Source: Xiphydria camelus (Eukaryota; Arthropoda; Insecta; Hymenoptera; Xiphydriidae). Taken from it: DNA of 64,000 bases. The stretch is from assembly GCA_963678675.1 (NCBI GenBank), contig OY783191.1, forward strand, positions 25,688,955 through 25,752,954, written 5' to 3'. This document shows positions 11,862 to 24,300 of the stretch, one piece after another (position 1 is the stretch's first letter; every line of letters begins with the position of its first letter). The notes below the pieces were generated by a model, which did not search any database, was not told the origin of the DNA, and worked only from the letters and a program-made list of their open reading frames with translations. Made by a program: the position numbers and the translations under genes.

Positions 11862-12983
11862 CGTCGCTTTGGTGGTGAACAGTTCTAAACCACATAAACA
11901 AGAACTTGAGCTAGCGCGCTTTTAAAAAAGTTCGTAATCTAGAAACTCATGTTTTCTTCTCTAAAACTGTAACCAGAAGACAAAACAAAACAATTGTTTG
12001 ATATTTTTATTTAATTATTATACTTTTTATTTGGATGTTTTTATTTTTGGATTATAAACATTATTTTAGATGTTCTGTGGCTTAGCTCCATTTACTACAA
12101 TAAATTTAGATGTTCTGTGATATTATTTTAAGATGTGAAAAGATCTAACAGTAATAATGTTAAAAATAATATGATAATTATTCACCTATTTTTTAAAATT
12201 ATTTTATTACAATTATCAGTGATACAAAGAGTATAAAAATAACACCGATTTAAATTGTCAGTTTTCTTCGATATCGGATTCAACTTGAACTTCATTAGTG
12301 GTTCTTAGTGCCTCATAAAATCCGTGATAGGTAAACTTTATGGAGTCAGATTCGCAAAGCTTACGCAGGCCCATCATTTTTCATTTTTCAATTGGTAAAC
12401 TAGAAGTATACAATTGGGGTATAACTTCATTTAGGGAAGATGTACTATTTCTTAAGGATGCCTTTTTAACTACTACGGAACGGAATTCGGAATCATTTAG
12501 ACGTTCTTTAAAAAATATTTTGTTAGGTTGTTCTTTTCTATATTGAATCCATTTTACTTTTAGCTAATTTAGATTACTTTCATCTTCACATTTGTTTTTG
12601 TTTATTACTGCAGTTTTGGAAAACAATTTAAAATTTAAGAAATCCGAATAGTTCATTTCGATAACATTGTAAAATGGTTGCTTAGTTTTTGCAGTTCGAG
12701 CTACTGTGTACCAACCCTCTCTGGGGTGTAAATATCTATTTTATTACCGCGGATTTCAATAGCCGAATGGACACTGTCGCACTCCATTTCAGAGTGTCCT
12801 GACACCATATATTTTTGGTTTATAATTTCAATCGGCAGCAAATGTACAGCTCGTACAAACATGGCAGCATTAATGCAGTTACGATTTTGTCCCGATGCTG
12901 TGTCAGCATAGAATGTAACTTCTTTTACTTGAGACCCACGGCCACTTAAAAGTTTCCACAAACAGGTTGCAATTTCTGAGGAA

Positions 12984-15235
12984 CCCTTGGCCAAGTCTCC
13001 CATTAATTACCATTTAAAAAAAAAGGTGTGAGTGCCGTTGTACTCACGGAGGATGTGTAAACATCTTACAATTATCTGCGGTCCGAGTTTAATTGGGGAA
13101 TATGACGTCGTAGTTCGACATAAAGAAGTTTAATTTTTTCTATAATAAAATATTTATTATTATTATATTAGATTTATAACTTACTAGCAGCCCGTCCCGG
13201 CTTCGCACGGGTAGATTGTGGATTGATTTTGTCCGTCCACCATTGTTTAAATACATTTTTAATACAAAACTTTTAGTATTTCTCCCGGGCTACGCAATGG
13301 TCATATTGGATTTGACCTTGACCATGACCTTCAAGGTTATATCAAGGTCAAATTAATTTTTTTTCACGTTAAAATGTGTCCTTGACCATTTTTTTCATGT
13401 TACCTTTATTGTCAGCGGTGGCCAAATTTAGGTCAAGTATAGTTCGACTTTTTGAACACCCTGTATAAGATGTACTAACTCAGAAACCTTCGCGGATATG
13501 CGTCCAACTATTCCCCAAATTTTCATCGCAATCGGATGAACGGTTTAATAAGGCATAATAATCATCCGTACCGGTACTTTTTGAACACCCTGTATAAGAT
13601 TTACTAATTCAGAAACCTTCGCGGATATGCGTCCAACTGTTCCCCAAATTTTCATCGCAATCGGATGAACGGTTTAGGAAGGCATAATAATCATCCGTAC
13701 CGGTACTTTTTGAACACACTGTATAAGATTTACTAACTCAGAAACCTTCGCGGGCATGCGTCCAACCATTTCCCAACTTTTCATCGCAATCGGATGAATG
13801 GTTTAGGAAGGCATAATAATCATCAGTACCGGTACTTTTTGAACACCTTTTATAAGATTTACTAACTCAGAAACCTTCGCGGGCATGCGTCCAACCATTT
13901 CCCAACTTTTCATCGCAATCGGATGAACGGTTTAGTAAGGCATAATAATCATCAGTACCGGTACTTTTTGAACACCTTTTATATAAGATTACTAACTCAG
14001 AAACCTTCGCGGGCATGCGTCCAACCATTCCCCAAAGTTTCATCGCAATCGGATGAACGGTTTAGGAAGGCATTTGATATTACCTTAAAGGTCGAGGTCA
14101 AGGTCAGATCCAATATGACCACTGGGTAGCCAAGGGAAAATCATTAAAGTTTTGTATTAAACATTTTTCTCTAAAATGTTTTCCCGTTGAGATAATCCAG
14201 CTTGCGCAAATAGTATGCGCAGTAGCGCCACACACACACTGACGCAGTCACATCTACATGACTTACGTCTGACGCTCAATTTTCCAGGAAGGTCCTACCG
14301 CAGAGCCATAGCATAGATGTTTACACATCAAAAATCCCATTGGATACCACTGACAGTCTGTCAAAGGTAAATCAATGGGGTTTTGCCAATGGTATCTTTC
14401 CCACTTATACTACCATTCGACATCCTATTTATTTTCCCATTCGTTTAATGGTGTTTTCATACCGTTGACATTACCATTCGTAAAATGGAATTAATTCCCA
14501 TTCAATTATAACCATTCATTTCCCATTTGTTGAGTGATACTTTACTTAGCTATTTGTCCAAGACCCCCGTGGCCGCAGCCGCATCATCTCTGTTCGCGTT
14601 TCTTGGTCTGCCTCTCCTCCGCTTTCCTTCTGGCGCCTCAGTCGGTCTTCCCGCTGTCCCCTCGGCTTTTTCCGACTTTCCTGATCCGACGGCGCCCGAA
14701 TCATCCTCCCCGCGTGCCCCACCTCCTCTTCCTCTGCCCATCTTCCCCTGACCTCACTTTTTCTTTCAACTTTTTTGAAGCCCTCCTTTGAAATCTAGAG
14801 CAGTCCCCTCTCTTTCTCCTGCGTGTTCTTGCTGACGGCACGCTCTGCTCTCCCCTGATCCGAAAAATCGCTGCGATTATCCTGTAATATCGCTGTATCG
14901 GCACTGTTTCCTGCGATCGATCTGCGACGCGTCTAGTCGTAACCGGCTCCTGCGTGGAACTCCGTTATTTGCCATTGGACTCCCATTAGTTACTATTGGA
15001 ACAAAATACCACTTGAATGTTCCCAATAGCTTGCCATTGGTCCTCCATTGGTAACGAATGGGAATATACATACCTTTCAATATTTCCCACTGATTTGCCA
15101 GTGAAGTCCCATTTATATTGAATGGTAGAAAGTGCCAGTTCATTTTTCCCTCTGAATGTCCATTGCAATCCCATTGATTACCTTTAGGTCCCATTCATTA
15201 CCATTAAACACTCAATGGAAAACTTTGCCAAGGGT
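12984..15235. mobile_element. TIR element with CCATT-rich interior, inserted in transposase exon
   Basis: The left end CCCTTGGCCAAGTCTCCCAT is matched by the inverse of the right end (CCCTTGGCAAAGTTTTCCAT). Removing it restores the transposase reading frame from HEGVGTKG to SSEIATC. The interior (14335-15230) is built of degenerate CCATTNG motifs in both orientations around a GC-richer core at 14530-14930 with no credible gene. The Helentron-type element C lies inside it near the left end. Short AA or AAC flanks make the target duplication ambiguous, so I leave the superfamily open. Confidence 0.6.
13025..14334 (-). mobile_element. Helentron-associated element (HINE), copy C, reversed
   Basis: Read on the minus strand, it starts with a T run and GATGTGTAAACATC (14329-14316). 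It runs through a ~5-unit array of the ~120-bp minisatellite and an internal Helitron 3' end near 13186-13215. It finishes with the subterminal inverse motif, a small hairpin and GGTGTGAG inverted at 13025. The sequence is closely similar to copies A and B and lacks the solo LTR. It is inserted in the CCATT-rich TIR element. Confidence 0.78.
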
Positions 15236-17947
15236 AACCTTTGGTGCCAACACCTTCATGCCACATAAAGTTATCCGCTTGGGCAGTCTCCAAATTGTAC
15301 ACGGTGAAGTTAAACGTTTTTAGATTTTGGGTATAGTATAGCTTTCCTACTTGTAATGAAGGAGTTAAAAGAATTTTTTCTATATCTACAGTAAAACATA
15401 CAAACGACTTATCAAGTTTTGCTCTATTTTTGTCGACTTCTTTTGCTTCTCTAGCCTCTATTTTTCTTGCTAAGTGCGCATTAATATCATCTTGCATTTT
15501 CAGCTTCTCGTCATCATTTTTATTTTTAAACTCGGCACAATAATCACATTGATCCTTTTTAGGTCGGTGGAAACCAATATTAAACTCTGAAGTTAAAATG
15601 TGTTTATAGAAGCTAGCTTTCTCGGGTGCTACTCCAAGTTCTGCACAATAATCTTTATAATCTAAATATAATCTATTTTCAGATAATCCTGTGGGTAGGT
15701 ACTCCCTCTTCGTAGTGCTTCTACAGTAGTGTGAAGCAATTAAGGGTAACGATTTAATGTGAGCTCTTATTATGTCTTTTGCTGGTTCAGTCTTTTTTTG
15801 CGGTGGTGGTTTCCTGCCCCTTTGATCTGGTTTAACGACTCCATGTGCCGAGCTTTTATCCAGTGCTGTAAGTACCTTTTTACTTGAAATTTGTAGAGTT
15901 TTGAGGAAGAACTTCTGACAAACTTGATCTTCTGTATGTCCCACTGTAAATTTATAAACCAAAGTATGCTGTCTGCGACTACCGTCTTTTTGTGCAACAT
16001 ATGAACGCTTCTTTGGGATTCGCCGAACATGTCTAGCAATAAAGTTCCACCTTGACTCTTCTGTTTTTATATCATAAAATTCGTTAAAAATTTGATGTCG
16101 GGCTTCATTGGAAAAAAATTAATTACATTTGTAATGACATTTATTTTACTTCTGCTACTGTTTTAGCTCCTTTAAGTATTCCTTTCTGTGTCTGGTACGC
16201 TTTTCCCTCCATTCTTAATGTTCTTTGTACATTTCTCATCCATTTTGATGGCTTCCGTTTTCGTTTTCTTGTTAGTTTTTTCTTCTCTGCAGTTTCGACG
16301 GCATCCAAAATGTCATTGTTTCTTTCCAAAAGCCTTCTTCTGAATTTAATTAACGGTTCTGAACTATTTGATGATGCGTTGTCGTTATTAATTGAAAAGC
16401 TATCTTCCTTGAGCAACTCGTTGCCTTGTTTTCGCACTAAAAATTATAAATATTACATACCATATTCCTTGCAATAATTAAAAAAAAACTTACCTTCAAC
16501 CGGTGGTGACAGTTGCCTATTAGGAGATTCTTGCTCACAATCTTCAGCAGTAACCGGCACTTCATCTAAAATTTAGATATATTTTGATTAAAAATCTCGT
16601 GAAAAAGTATTGCATAATGCTACTGCAGATTTAAAAATAAACCTCCTGTAATGTTTAACCCCACAAAAAGAGATTCTCTGTAAAAAAAGGCGGCATGTTC
16701 ATTCAGTGCCAACAAAAATTGATACCTACGTAAAATACTCTCCAAAAAAGATTTGAAATCAATTAAGATCGCCATGTTCAAGATTTATATATAAAAAGTA
16801 AAAGGCATCATTTGAAAGGAAAATTATTGTAAATCAAGTTACTAAAAAATTCGACTAAAGAATTTATAAAAAAATTGTAATAAAAAAGAACTTGCCGCGT
16901 TTTTTCCTTCAAAATAAAAAATTCAGACAGAATTATACTCGATGTTTATGCACTTATGATTTTAAATAAATTCATACACTTATATGATACCGCCAGTATA
17001 TCGAATGTCGCACGGGAAACCAATCAGGCGGGGGCCTTCTGAATTTCTCTGAATTTGACTTCGGCAGTGCAATTTATGAATTACTCTAGCACCGTCCAAG
17101 CACTACCAATTATTCGGTATAGTGGACAAAAGATGAAAACTTAAACGCGGCAAGTTCTTTTTTATTAAAATTTTTTAAATAAATTCTTTAGTCGAATTTT
17201 TTAGTAACTTGATTTACAATAATTTTCCTTTCCAATGATGCCTTTTACTTTTTAGATATAAATCTTGAACATGGCGATCTTACCCGTGTGGAAAAAGTGT
17301 AGTGAATCCCGCGGGGACCATGCAGGATTGCCCCTTTTCTACGAGGGACCTTTGAAGACAATCTCTTGAGGGGCCTATATGGGTAAGTGGAAAAACGACA
17401 TGATTGGCGACGATGGCCCGCACGAGATTTTCTACGGAGGGCCGATAATAAAATCCCGCCATTGCCCTGCTAGGACCCTAACTCGAATCATCCTAAAACC
17501 CTGTTTAGCTCAATTTTGCAGTCCCCAAAAATATCACTACAAATCTTATAATTAAAAAAGAAAAGAATGTTTGGAAAAACGATCATTCAAGTATTACGCA
17601 ATCAAAGATAAAAGATAACCTAATAAAAGGAGGAAAGAAATCTGCAAATTGAGTCAGTTTCACAAATGAAATAAAATGTACAGTTCTAAAAAGCTTTATA
17701 ATATTTATTTTTATATATATATAAATATATTTATAAAGTGCGAATAAAATTTCATATAAACTCTTTGTGAACGAAGTTTAAGAGGAACTTTCTTTAACTC
17801 AATAAAATAAAATATACTTAGTATAGTTAAAACTGCATATAAAATGACATATTAACTTTTTTGTTAGCGAAGTTAAAATTAAAACAAATGCAACTTTTTT
17901 AACTCAAAGTAAAGTGTACTTTGTACTTAAAAGAGTAATAAACATCA

Positions 17948-20291
17948 TTATTGAATTTCATCGAGATCACTTGTATCCTTTCTTTCGAGTAGTGGATTAA
18001 TTTGTAGTCTGGATTTGCGACCTCCATCCCAGTCTTTTGCTCCTCTGAGTACAGTTCCTAGTTCTCTGTTAAATATCTTTGTAGTAACTTCTTGACCGGT
18101 CTCGGTATCCATATGCGTCACTTTCAAAACTTCTACAATAAAATGTTTAAAATTTTGGAAAAACAATTAGAGAGATATGAAAGAAAATCTTTATTTAAAA
18201 ATATCTTACCGAATATGCACTGATATATCATAGTCTCACTGATTAATTCCTTATGTTCCATTTTTTTTGTTACGGTGAACTGAAGTGCTAAATTTTTAGA
18301 TAAAAATTTCCTTACGATTGATGTTAAGCTTTTCTTCAGTACACGTTTGATATCGAAATAGGATGACAAGCATTTCTTCTACAAAAAGGACAATATATAA
18401 GGTAAAAACGCCTTATATAATTGAATCACTTATTTGAGAAACCCCATAAGTCATGATTTTGGCCATTCTGAGTTATGTCTAAATTATTGCTATTTTAAAA
18501 TCGATACATCATTAACGGAGAAATCCTTAGTACATTAATTTATATGCTTGCTACGCCATAAAGAATATAACGTTTGATAGAGAAACCCCACAAATCACTG
18601 AGAGTTATAAAATTTTTATTGATTTTCTCAAAATTTGCTTTTCGTGACTTATGGGGTTTTTCAAATAATAGTGATTCAATTGATTTTATGATAAATATCT
18701 ATGACACATTAGTTTCGATTCTATGATTGATATTTATTTTGATTTGATGTTTAATATTTACTTATTTATATGTACAAGTAAATAAAAATATTCACTTTTG
18801 CTTAAAAGGATTTTAAAAATATATTCTTACAAATCCATTTCGAAAGTCCATATCATCCTTCAGTTGTTTTTCAAAAGAAGTAAAATCTCCAACATTATTG
18901 TGGAAAGGCAACTGAAGATTATATGTAGTAATAAAATCAGATTTTATTACTTCAACTTTTGAAATTTCTAAAGATTGAATAATTCTGTCCTGTTTAGAGC
19001 AAATGTCATCAATTTTTACTTCAAGTCGATCTAGTCTCCGTAAAAGGATTTCTGAAAAAAACAGTGATTTTGTATTAATAATTATATGTTAAATTAAGAT
19101 TGAACGTATGTAGAAAAATACACATAGAAGAAACAAAGCAAAAATCTGCAAAAAATAAAAATGGAGTCACCAGGCAGTGTCATCTTAGATGAATTGTATA
19201 ACCCTGTTGTAGGTGTATTTTTTGTATCAGTAATTTTCCTTTCCAATACTTTTTTTTTCTCAAGATCGACTTTTTGTGCTGCTGTTGCGTTAGAATTTTT
19301 TGTCAGATCTTCATTTTTTTTAGAATGATACACGGACTTTCCTGGCTTATCTCTCTTGCAGGTTTCTATTTGTAAATGCTCTTTTTCCTTACGATTCACA
19401 GTTTCAGTTATAATGTCAATTGGCTTAGCTGAAGTGTCATCTAACTTTGGCTTCTCTGAGGCTTTGTCAATACTGATAACATGAGAAGATTTTGAAACAA
19501 TCTTTGCAGTATGTACATTTTTATTACTTGTAGCCAGTCTCGTGTTAGAACGCTTTGTTCGCTTTTTTTTTCTATTTGTTCCTCTTGGATCTTCTGAAAA
19601 ACTGGAAGATTCATCAGTTTCATTATTTAATTTCTGTTCATATTCATTTGTCCCTCCTGAAGATATGCTTTGTGAATCTTCTTTATTTCGACCTTCACCT
19701 TCTGAATCCGTTAACGAAGGAACTTTTAAAGCTTTGCGCGTAAGGCTTGTGACTACTAGCTTTTTATTTTTAAGCTTTCTATCATTTTTAGCTACTTTTT
19801 TTTCTGGATCTTCAGAATCGTTGGTAAAGGCATACTCATTCACATCAAGGGTCTTCAACCTTTCTTCAGCCTCTTCATAAGTTTCTTAAATAAAGAAATT
19901 TATACTGTTAATCATCAGAATAATATAACAAAAGTTGATGTATCTATAAATTAGCGATTATACATATATACATACCGGCATGACCTATTGATAAGACCGT
20001 AAACCAGGACCAGTCTGCTGGTGCTGGTAATAATTGTTTTGCCAGATTTTTTATAAATTTTTCATCAGTTTCGGTACACGGTTCTTCCATATATTTGGCT
20101 TTAATTTTTCCTTGTTGAACATCTATCCATGGTTTAGGTACAATCCGAACTCTACGATTTATCGGTTTACGCCCGCGCTTGACGAATTCCATAATTTGGT
20201 AGTCTTTTACTGAATCATCATCAGACGATTCGTCACTAAAATTGTTTGAAGGCTTTGAACTAAAAAATATTGTATTGACTATTTTAAACAT
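17948..20291 (-). CDS. DUF4806-family protein, five exons, transposon-borne
   Basis: Inferred exons are 20291-19976, 19884-19171, 19051-18831, 18378-18210 and 18132-17948. Each junction has GT/AG and all phases agree, giving about 534 codons without a stop. The N-terminal part has VRIVPKPWI, then DWSWFTVLSIGHAETYEEAEERL across the first junction. This is the N-terminal module that accompanies DUF4806 in many insect proteins. A low-complexity, lysine- and serine-rich middle follows (codons ~115-330). The last three exons carry LPFHNNVGDFTSFEKQLKDD and IVRKFLSKNLALQFTV, then end KDWDGGRK. The biochemical function is unknown; a DNA-binding accessory role in transposition is inference from position, next to the transposase and within the same TIRs. 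The start is uncertain because an acceptor-like TTTTTTAG lies near 20264. Confidence 0.7.
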
Positions 20292-21059
20292 TTTTCGTAG
20301 AATATTTTTGCAGTTACTAATTCATTAATTTAAAAATTACAACTTCTTTTAAACTTAATAGGTTCACCAATCAAAATGACTGGAAATTGAAGTGCACCCA
20401 TACTAGCCAAAATTTTTCTTTGAATTATAATGAGAAGCACATTCACATAGTAATTGAATCATTTAAGCGAATTTTATTCCCTTACCTCATTCTCAATCTT
20501 TTACAATGGCGTTCTGTAGGTGTATAATTCTAAAAATCGGTAACTCGATAAAGGACGCGTCGTACACGTAACCTCAAAATTTCGTCTGAACTCTTTCTCG
20601 CGATCTCTGCAATAATGCTCGTTTGATTTCCAAATTCTAGATGGATGCTGCAGATACAACTCGTGCAATTTACGAATGTTTCTTTTCGAAATGTTACTAA
20701 TTATAATTTTCTACACATAATAAAGAACGCCACGCGATCGAATTACAGCTCGAACTCATTTACACTGTATTGGGACCGCTATTTACCGATGGCGGCGCTC
20801 GCGGCGCTGCGGAAACATGGCGGATATTAGGCGCAAAGCACGCCGCGTATTTCAAATTCCGGTGACCAGTAGTACTTGAAAAACTTGGCTCTTTCTGTTA
20901 ATAATATCTTGATTTTCGAATAAACAAATAGAAAATACACCAATTTAGATTACTTTATTTGAAATTTATAATATTAATTAATAATATTTATATTTGCGTA
21001 GAAGAATATATTGTAAACTTGTTAAATGTATTGTACTTTTTAGATACTTTTAGAAGTAA

Positions 21060-23300
21060 TTAATGGAGCATGGGAATCGCGAAGACTCTTTCTCGACCAT
21101 TTACTCTTGAAGATATGTTTAACCTTATTAACTTTTTTTTAATAAGGTGAAGAGGGACGACTTTTATTTCATTTATAGGTTCATTTTCTAATTCCCACAT
21201 ATTCATGTGATCACCCGAATTAAATGGATAAGTGAATATTGGTTTTAGTTTTCGCCAACTTCGACCTTCTACTTTCATACCATCTGGATTCTCCAATATT
21301 GTATCTACTATCAAAATTGAGTCATCCTCGAGCAAAACAGAGTTGTCAGGTGGTGAAGTCGTAATTTTAACTCCATTATATTTTATTGCTAAGACGGAGC
21401 CTCTTTTTCTGTTTATAATTGTAAATAATTGTGGGACGGTAGCTTTTTTAAGAAAAAATTCCTGTTCATTAAGTCGCCGACATAACTGTGAGAGTACTCG
21501 ATAAGGAGTACGAATTAGTTTTTTTAATTTACCTAAATAGTTCTCAAAAGGAAAGGCAGTTATCCGAGTTACACTACAATTCATAGATGTTACATCATCG
21601 CACATATGAATCAAGTTATGCGCATTTAAAGTTTGTGATTTTTGACCGTAGTAATCTTTTAAAGCTACGAAAAAACTTGTTAGATACTGTTTTGCTCGAT
21701 TAGAGTATCTATTGCAAAGTACATCGCAACATAATATTCTACATGCCGCATGGAACAAAAGAAAATGATTGTACAATTCTTGTCTTAAAATTTTTTTCAT
21801 TGCAATAGGACCACAATAAAGTAAGAAAAATCTAAACTCTACTGCTTTCCATTTTGCGTAGTGTTTTGTAGATCGTGATTTTCTCTGAAATTCAGATGGA
21901 ATTTGAGAGTAAAAGACATTCATGCGTCTGGAGAGTTCTTCTTTCTCTCTTAAACCCATCCTGAAGTTCAAATTGCCCGTTAACCAGTACTCTAATAATT
22001 TCTTCATCATACCCAAGCAGCAAAGGTGCATGAAGTCTAGTATGAAGGAAGAAATCATATTCACATGCGGAACAATACGCTCTAAGGGTGAAGGTCGGTG
22101 ATGATGTTCAACTTGTCGACGAGTTCTAAAAGAAGCATCTGTGCGTTCTTGAGCTTCAACTGATGGATATACAGTTGTGCGTTCTATCGATACTCCTTCA
22201 ACTTCACACCTTTCACAAGCAGACATTCCACCATGGCCAATACAACATTTCACAAATGCTCTAGCTGGTGTGTCGCATATAAAGCATTTTATACGAATAT
22301 TAAAATGTCTATTTGAAATTATCATTCCATCCCTTTGAAGACTGTTTATTTCTGCTGTAAATTCTTCAAGGTATGGTTCACAACTGGGTTTTGATTGACC
22401 GTAAAAAATAGCAATCGGAAACACACCATATATGTCGGGGTCAAAGTGAATTTTTCCTGTTATAGGCCACAAATCGCCGGTACCAGAATGAGTTACAGAA
22501 ACACCATCAATATTAATTTGTAAGAAAATCAAGTTTTCTTCGTACAAATCAGTATTGACACAAGACTTCAGTGCGTTTGCAATGCCAAAATAAACAAAAC
22601 TTCCATTCTGTCCTTTACAGTCTTCCATTGGAATAATATTATATTCAGCATCTGTTGTTCCCAAAAAAGTTTTTCCACACTTTGGTAATGACGGCAATAA
22701 TCTTTCTCGTAAAATACCTAGTAGCATATTCAAAGCATCAAGCTTAATTTTCTTCTGTATAGCCCATTCCTTCAGTTTTGAAATTTCCGGTGGCATATTC
22801 AGATTCATTCCAGCTTGCAGACCTTCTGCCCTATTTTCTTCTTCTGCCCTTCCTTCTTCTGCTTCTGCTTCTGCCCCTTCTTCATCTTCTCCTTCTGGAT
22901 ATAAAAATTCATCATTTGACTCGGAGTCACTACTGAAAATTGCATTTATGACATCTTCCTCATAAATTAAATTATGTTCCTCCTCATTGTCGCTTTCTTC
23001 AATATCATTATTTTCTACCAGCACATCGTCATTTTGTTCCAAATTATCATTTGATTCCTGACTACTGCTTTGCTCGAGAACATTCTCTTCATGATTTTCA
23101 GGAACACCTAAGTCTTAATATTGATATTAAGAAAAGAGTGCACTAACATTTTTAATTCATAGGCATAACAATGAATATATTATTAACTTACCTGGTAAAC
23201 TGACTAAACTATCGTCTGAGTCTAAGAGTAATTCTTCTAAACTTCGCTTACTCTTGCGATATTTTTTACATCTCCTTCGATTTTGGTCTTTTTTCTCCAT
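21060..23300 (-). CDS. Tnp2-like (CMC/CACTA) transposase, two exons, intact
   Basis: Exon 1 (23300-23192) starts ATG and encodes a basic MEKKDQNRRRCKKYRKSKR segment, possibly a nuclear localisation signal. An 84-bp intron with GTAAGT donor joins exon 2 (23107-21060) in frame for about 718 codons. After an acidic stretch come LDALNMLLGILRERLLPSLP, a conserved GDLWPITGKI, CDTPARAFVKCCIGHGGMSACERC with zinc-ligand-like cysteines, and LDFMHLCCLGMMKKLLEYW. These are typical of the transposase of animal CMC elements related to plant CACTA Tnp2. The C-terminal third has NAHNLIHMCDDV and AFPFENYLGKLKKLIR. The enzyme should cut the CCCGTGTGG ends of its own element and insert it at TA. I see no stop codon or frameshift. 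Confidence 0.85.
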
Positions 23301-23944
23301 ATTGCAAACAGTTAGGCACTGTTTTTAAAACAATCTCTTTTCTTAAGTATACAATTGCGCGAGCTTACTTTTTAAGGTTATGTCAAGGCCACTAATCGAC
23401 TGTTATTCACACTGAAAAAACGGTATAATTATAAAAAAACCCAATAGAGCTTGTGTCAAAACCACAAAAAATAGTGAAATTTGGACCAGCTTCGAAAAAT
23501 AGTTGACATAACCTAACCATAGTTAGTGTAAGCAGACTATAATCCTACTTTCAAAATACTGCAATCAAAATGATCACTACTGTAAGTTTTAATTTTTGTT
23601 ATTTTCAGTACACTTAATTATACTCAATAGAAGAAAAAGATGTTGCTGTAGAAGTTAAAGATTTTTATAAAAGGGTGAATCATAGTGGTAAACATTATTG
23701 GTTTCTGCAGGGGCCTTGCGAGATTTTCTGCGTAGAAAATCCTGCGCGGTCCCTGGTAGAACCAATCTTTTAATGAGGCAAAGCAGGGCAATTTCCACAC
23801 GGGTAATTGATTTCAAATCTTTTTTGGAGAGTATTTTACGTAGGTATCAATTTTTGTTGGCACTGAATGAACATGCCGCCTTTTTTTACAGAGAATCTGT
23901 TTTTGTGGGGTAGTATAATACGAAAAAGGAAATATATCGATAAA

Positions 23945-24300
23945 GAGAAGATTTTGACATATATATATCGCCCGAGAAATCGGATTCTCGACTTTTAGGC
24001 GCAAGGGGCGTGTCTTCGCGGTACTAAGGAAAAATCTCTGTTAATATGTAACTTATAACATTTATTCTGGTCTCTATCAATAGAGAATAGTCAATTTATA
24101 TGGCGTAACTAAGCATAGTTTTGGTTATAACCGTATATTTATTGAGAAAATTCGATGTAAAAATTGAGGGGTGCAGGGGGCAGACATTTGTGGTGTAAAG
24201 AAACACGGGTGCTCGCGACATCAGCGCTGTCGTGTCTGAGCGCGAAACTACTTGAACGAACATGTCGCGAGACACTGCCGTGTCTCTTGATTACACATAA
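23945..24300. repeat. interspersed repeat R1, copy 1
   Basis: About 350 bp here is matched in inverted orientation by 40575-40925. Shared landmarks are CGCCCGAGAAATC(G/A)GATTCTC, TTGGTTATAACCGTATATTT and a GAGACAC..GTGTCTC hairpin at the outer end. There is no coding capacity. It lies in the big intron of the disrupted transposase, directly outside the foldback element, next to a TAGTATAATACG motif shared with mariner-like ends. Confidence 0.75.

Larger units (their letters stand above)
17283..23803 (-). mobile_element. 6.5-kb CMC (CACTA/Mirage-like) transposon, apparently complete
   Basis: Termini are CCCGTGTGGAAA and its inverse TTTCCACACGGG, directly flanked by TA on both sides (17281-17282 and 23804-23805). 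The empty site is visible in related foldback copies in this window. Two minus-strand genes fill the centre: a Tnp2-like transposase (21060-23300) and a DUF4806-type gene (17948-20291). Subterminal sequences inside each end share GAGATTTTCT and (G/A)GGGCC motifs. The intact frames, good splice sites and sharp ends suggest a recently active family. The 2-bp TA duplication fits Mirage better than the usual 3-bp CACTA duplication, but the subgroup is not settled. Confidence 0.85.
16664..23913. mobile_element. foldback element split by the CMC transposon
   Basis: The left arm, 16664-16900, runs from CCCCACAAAAAGAGATTCTC to AAGAACTTGCCGCG. It is matched inverted by 17146-17280 plus 23804-23913. 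A 245-bp centre (16901-17145) has no gene. The junction 17280/23804 is reconstituted as GATCTTAATTGATTT, the same sequence present without interruption in the copies at 16753-16770 and 44707-44722. Related arm fragments occur at 44255-44325 and 44625-44790. Confidence 0.7.

Noticed and set aside
12340..12546. 68-codon plus-strand open frame
   Set aside because: It is the opposite strand of the transposase C-terminus, which reads through conserved segments on the minus strand.
14527..14904. Overlapping open frames in the CCATT-rich element
   Set aside because: Low-complexity proline/serine or arginine/glycine sequences on both strands of a GC-rich core; no conserved motif.
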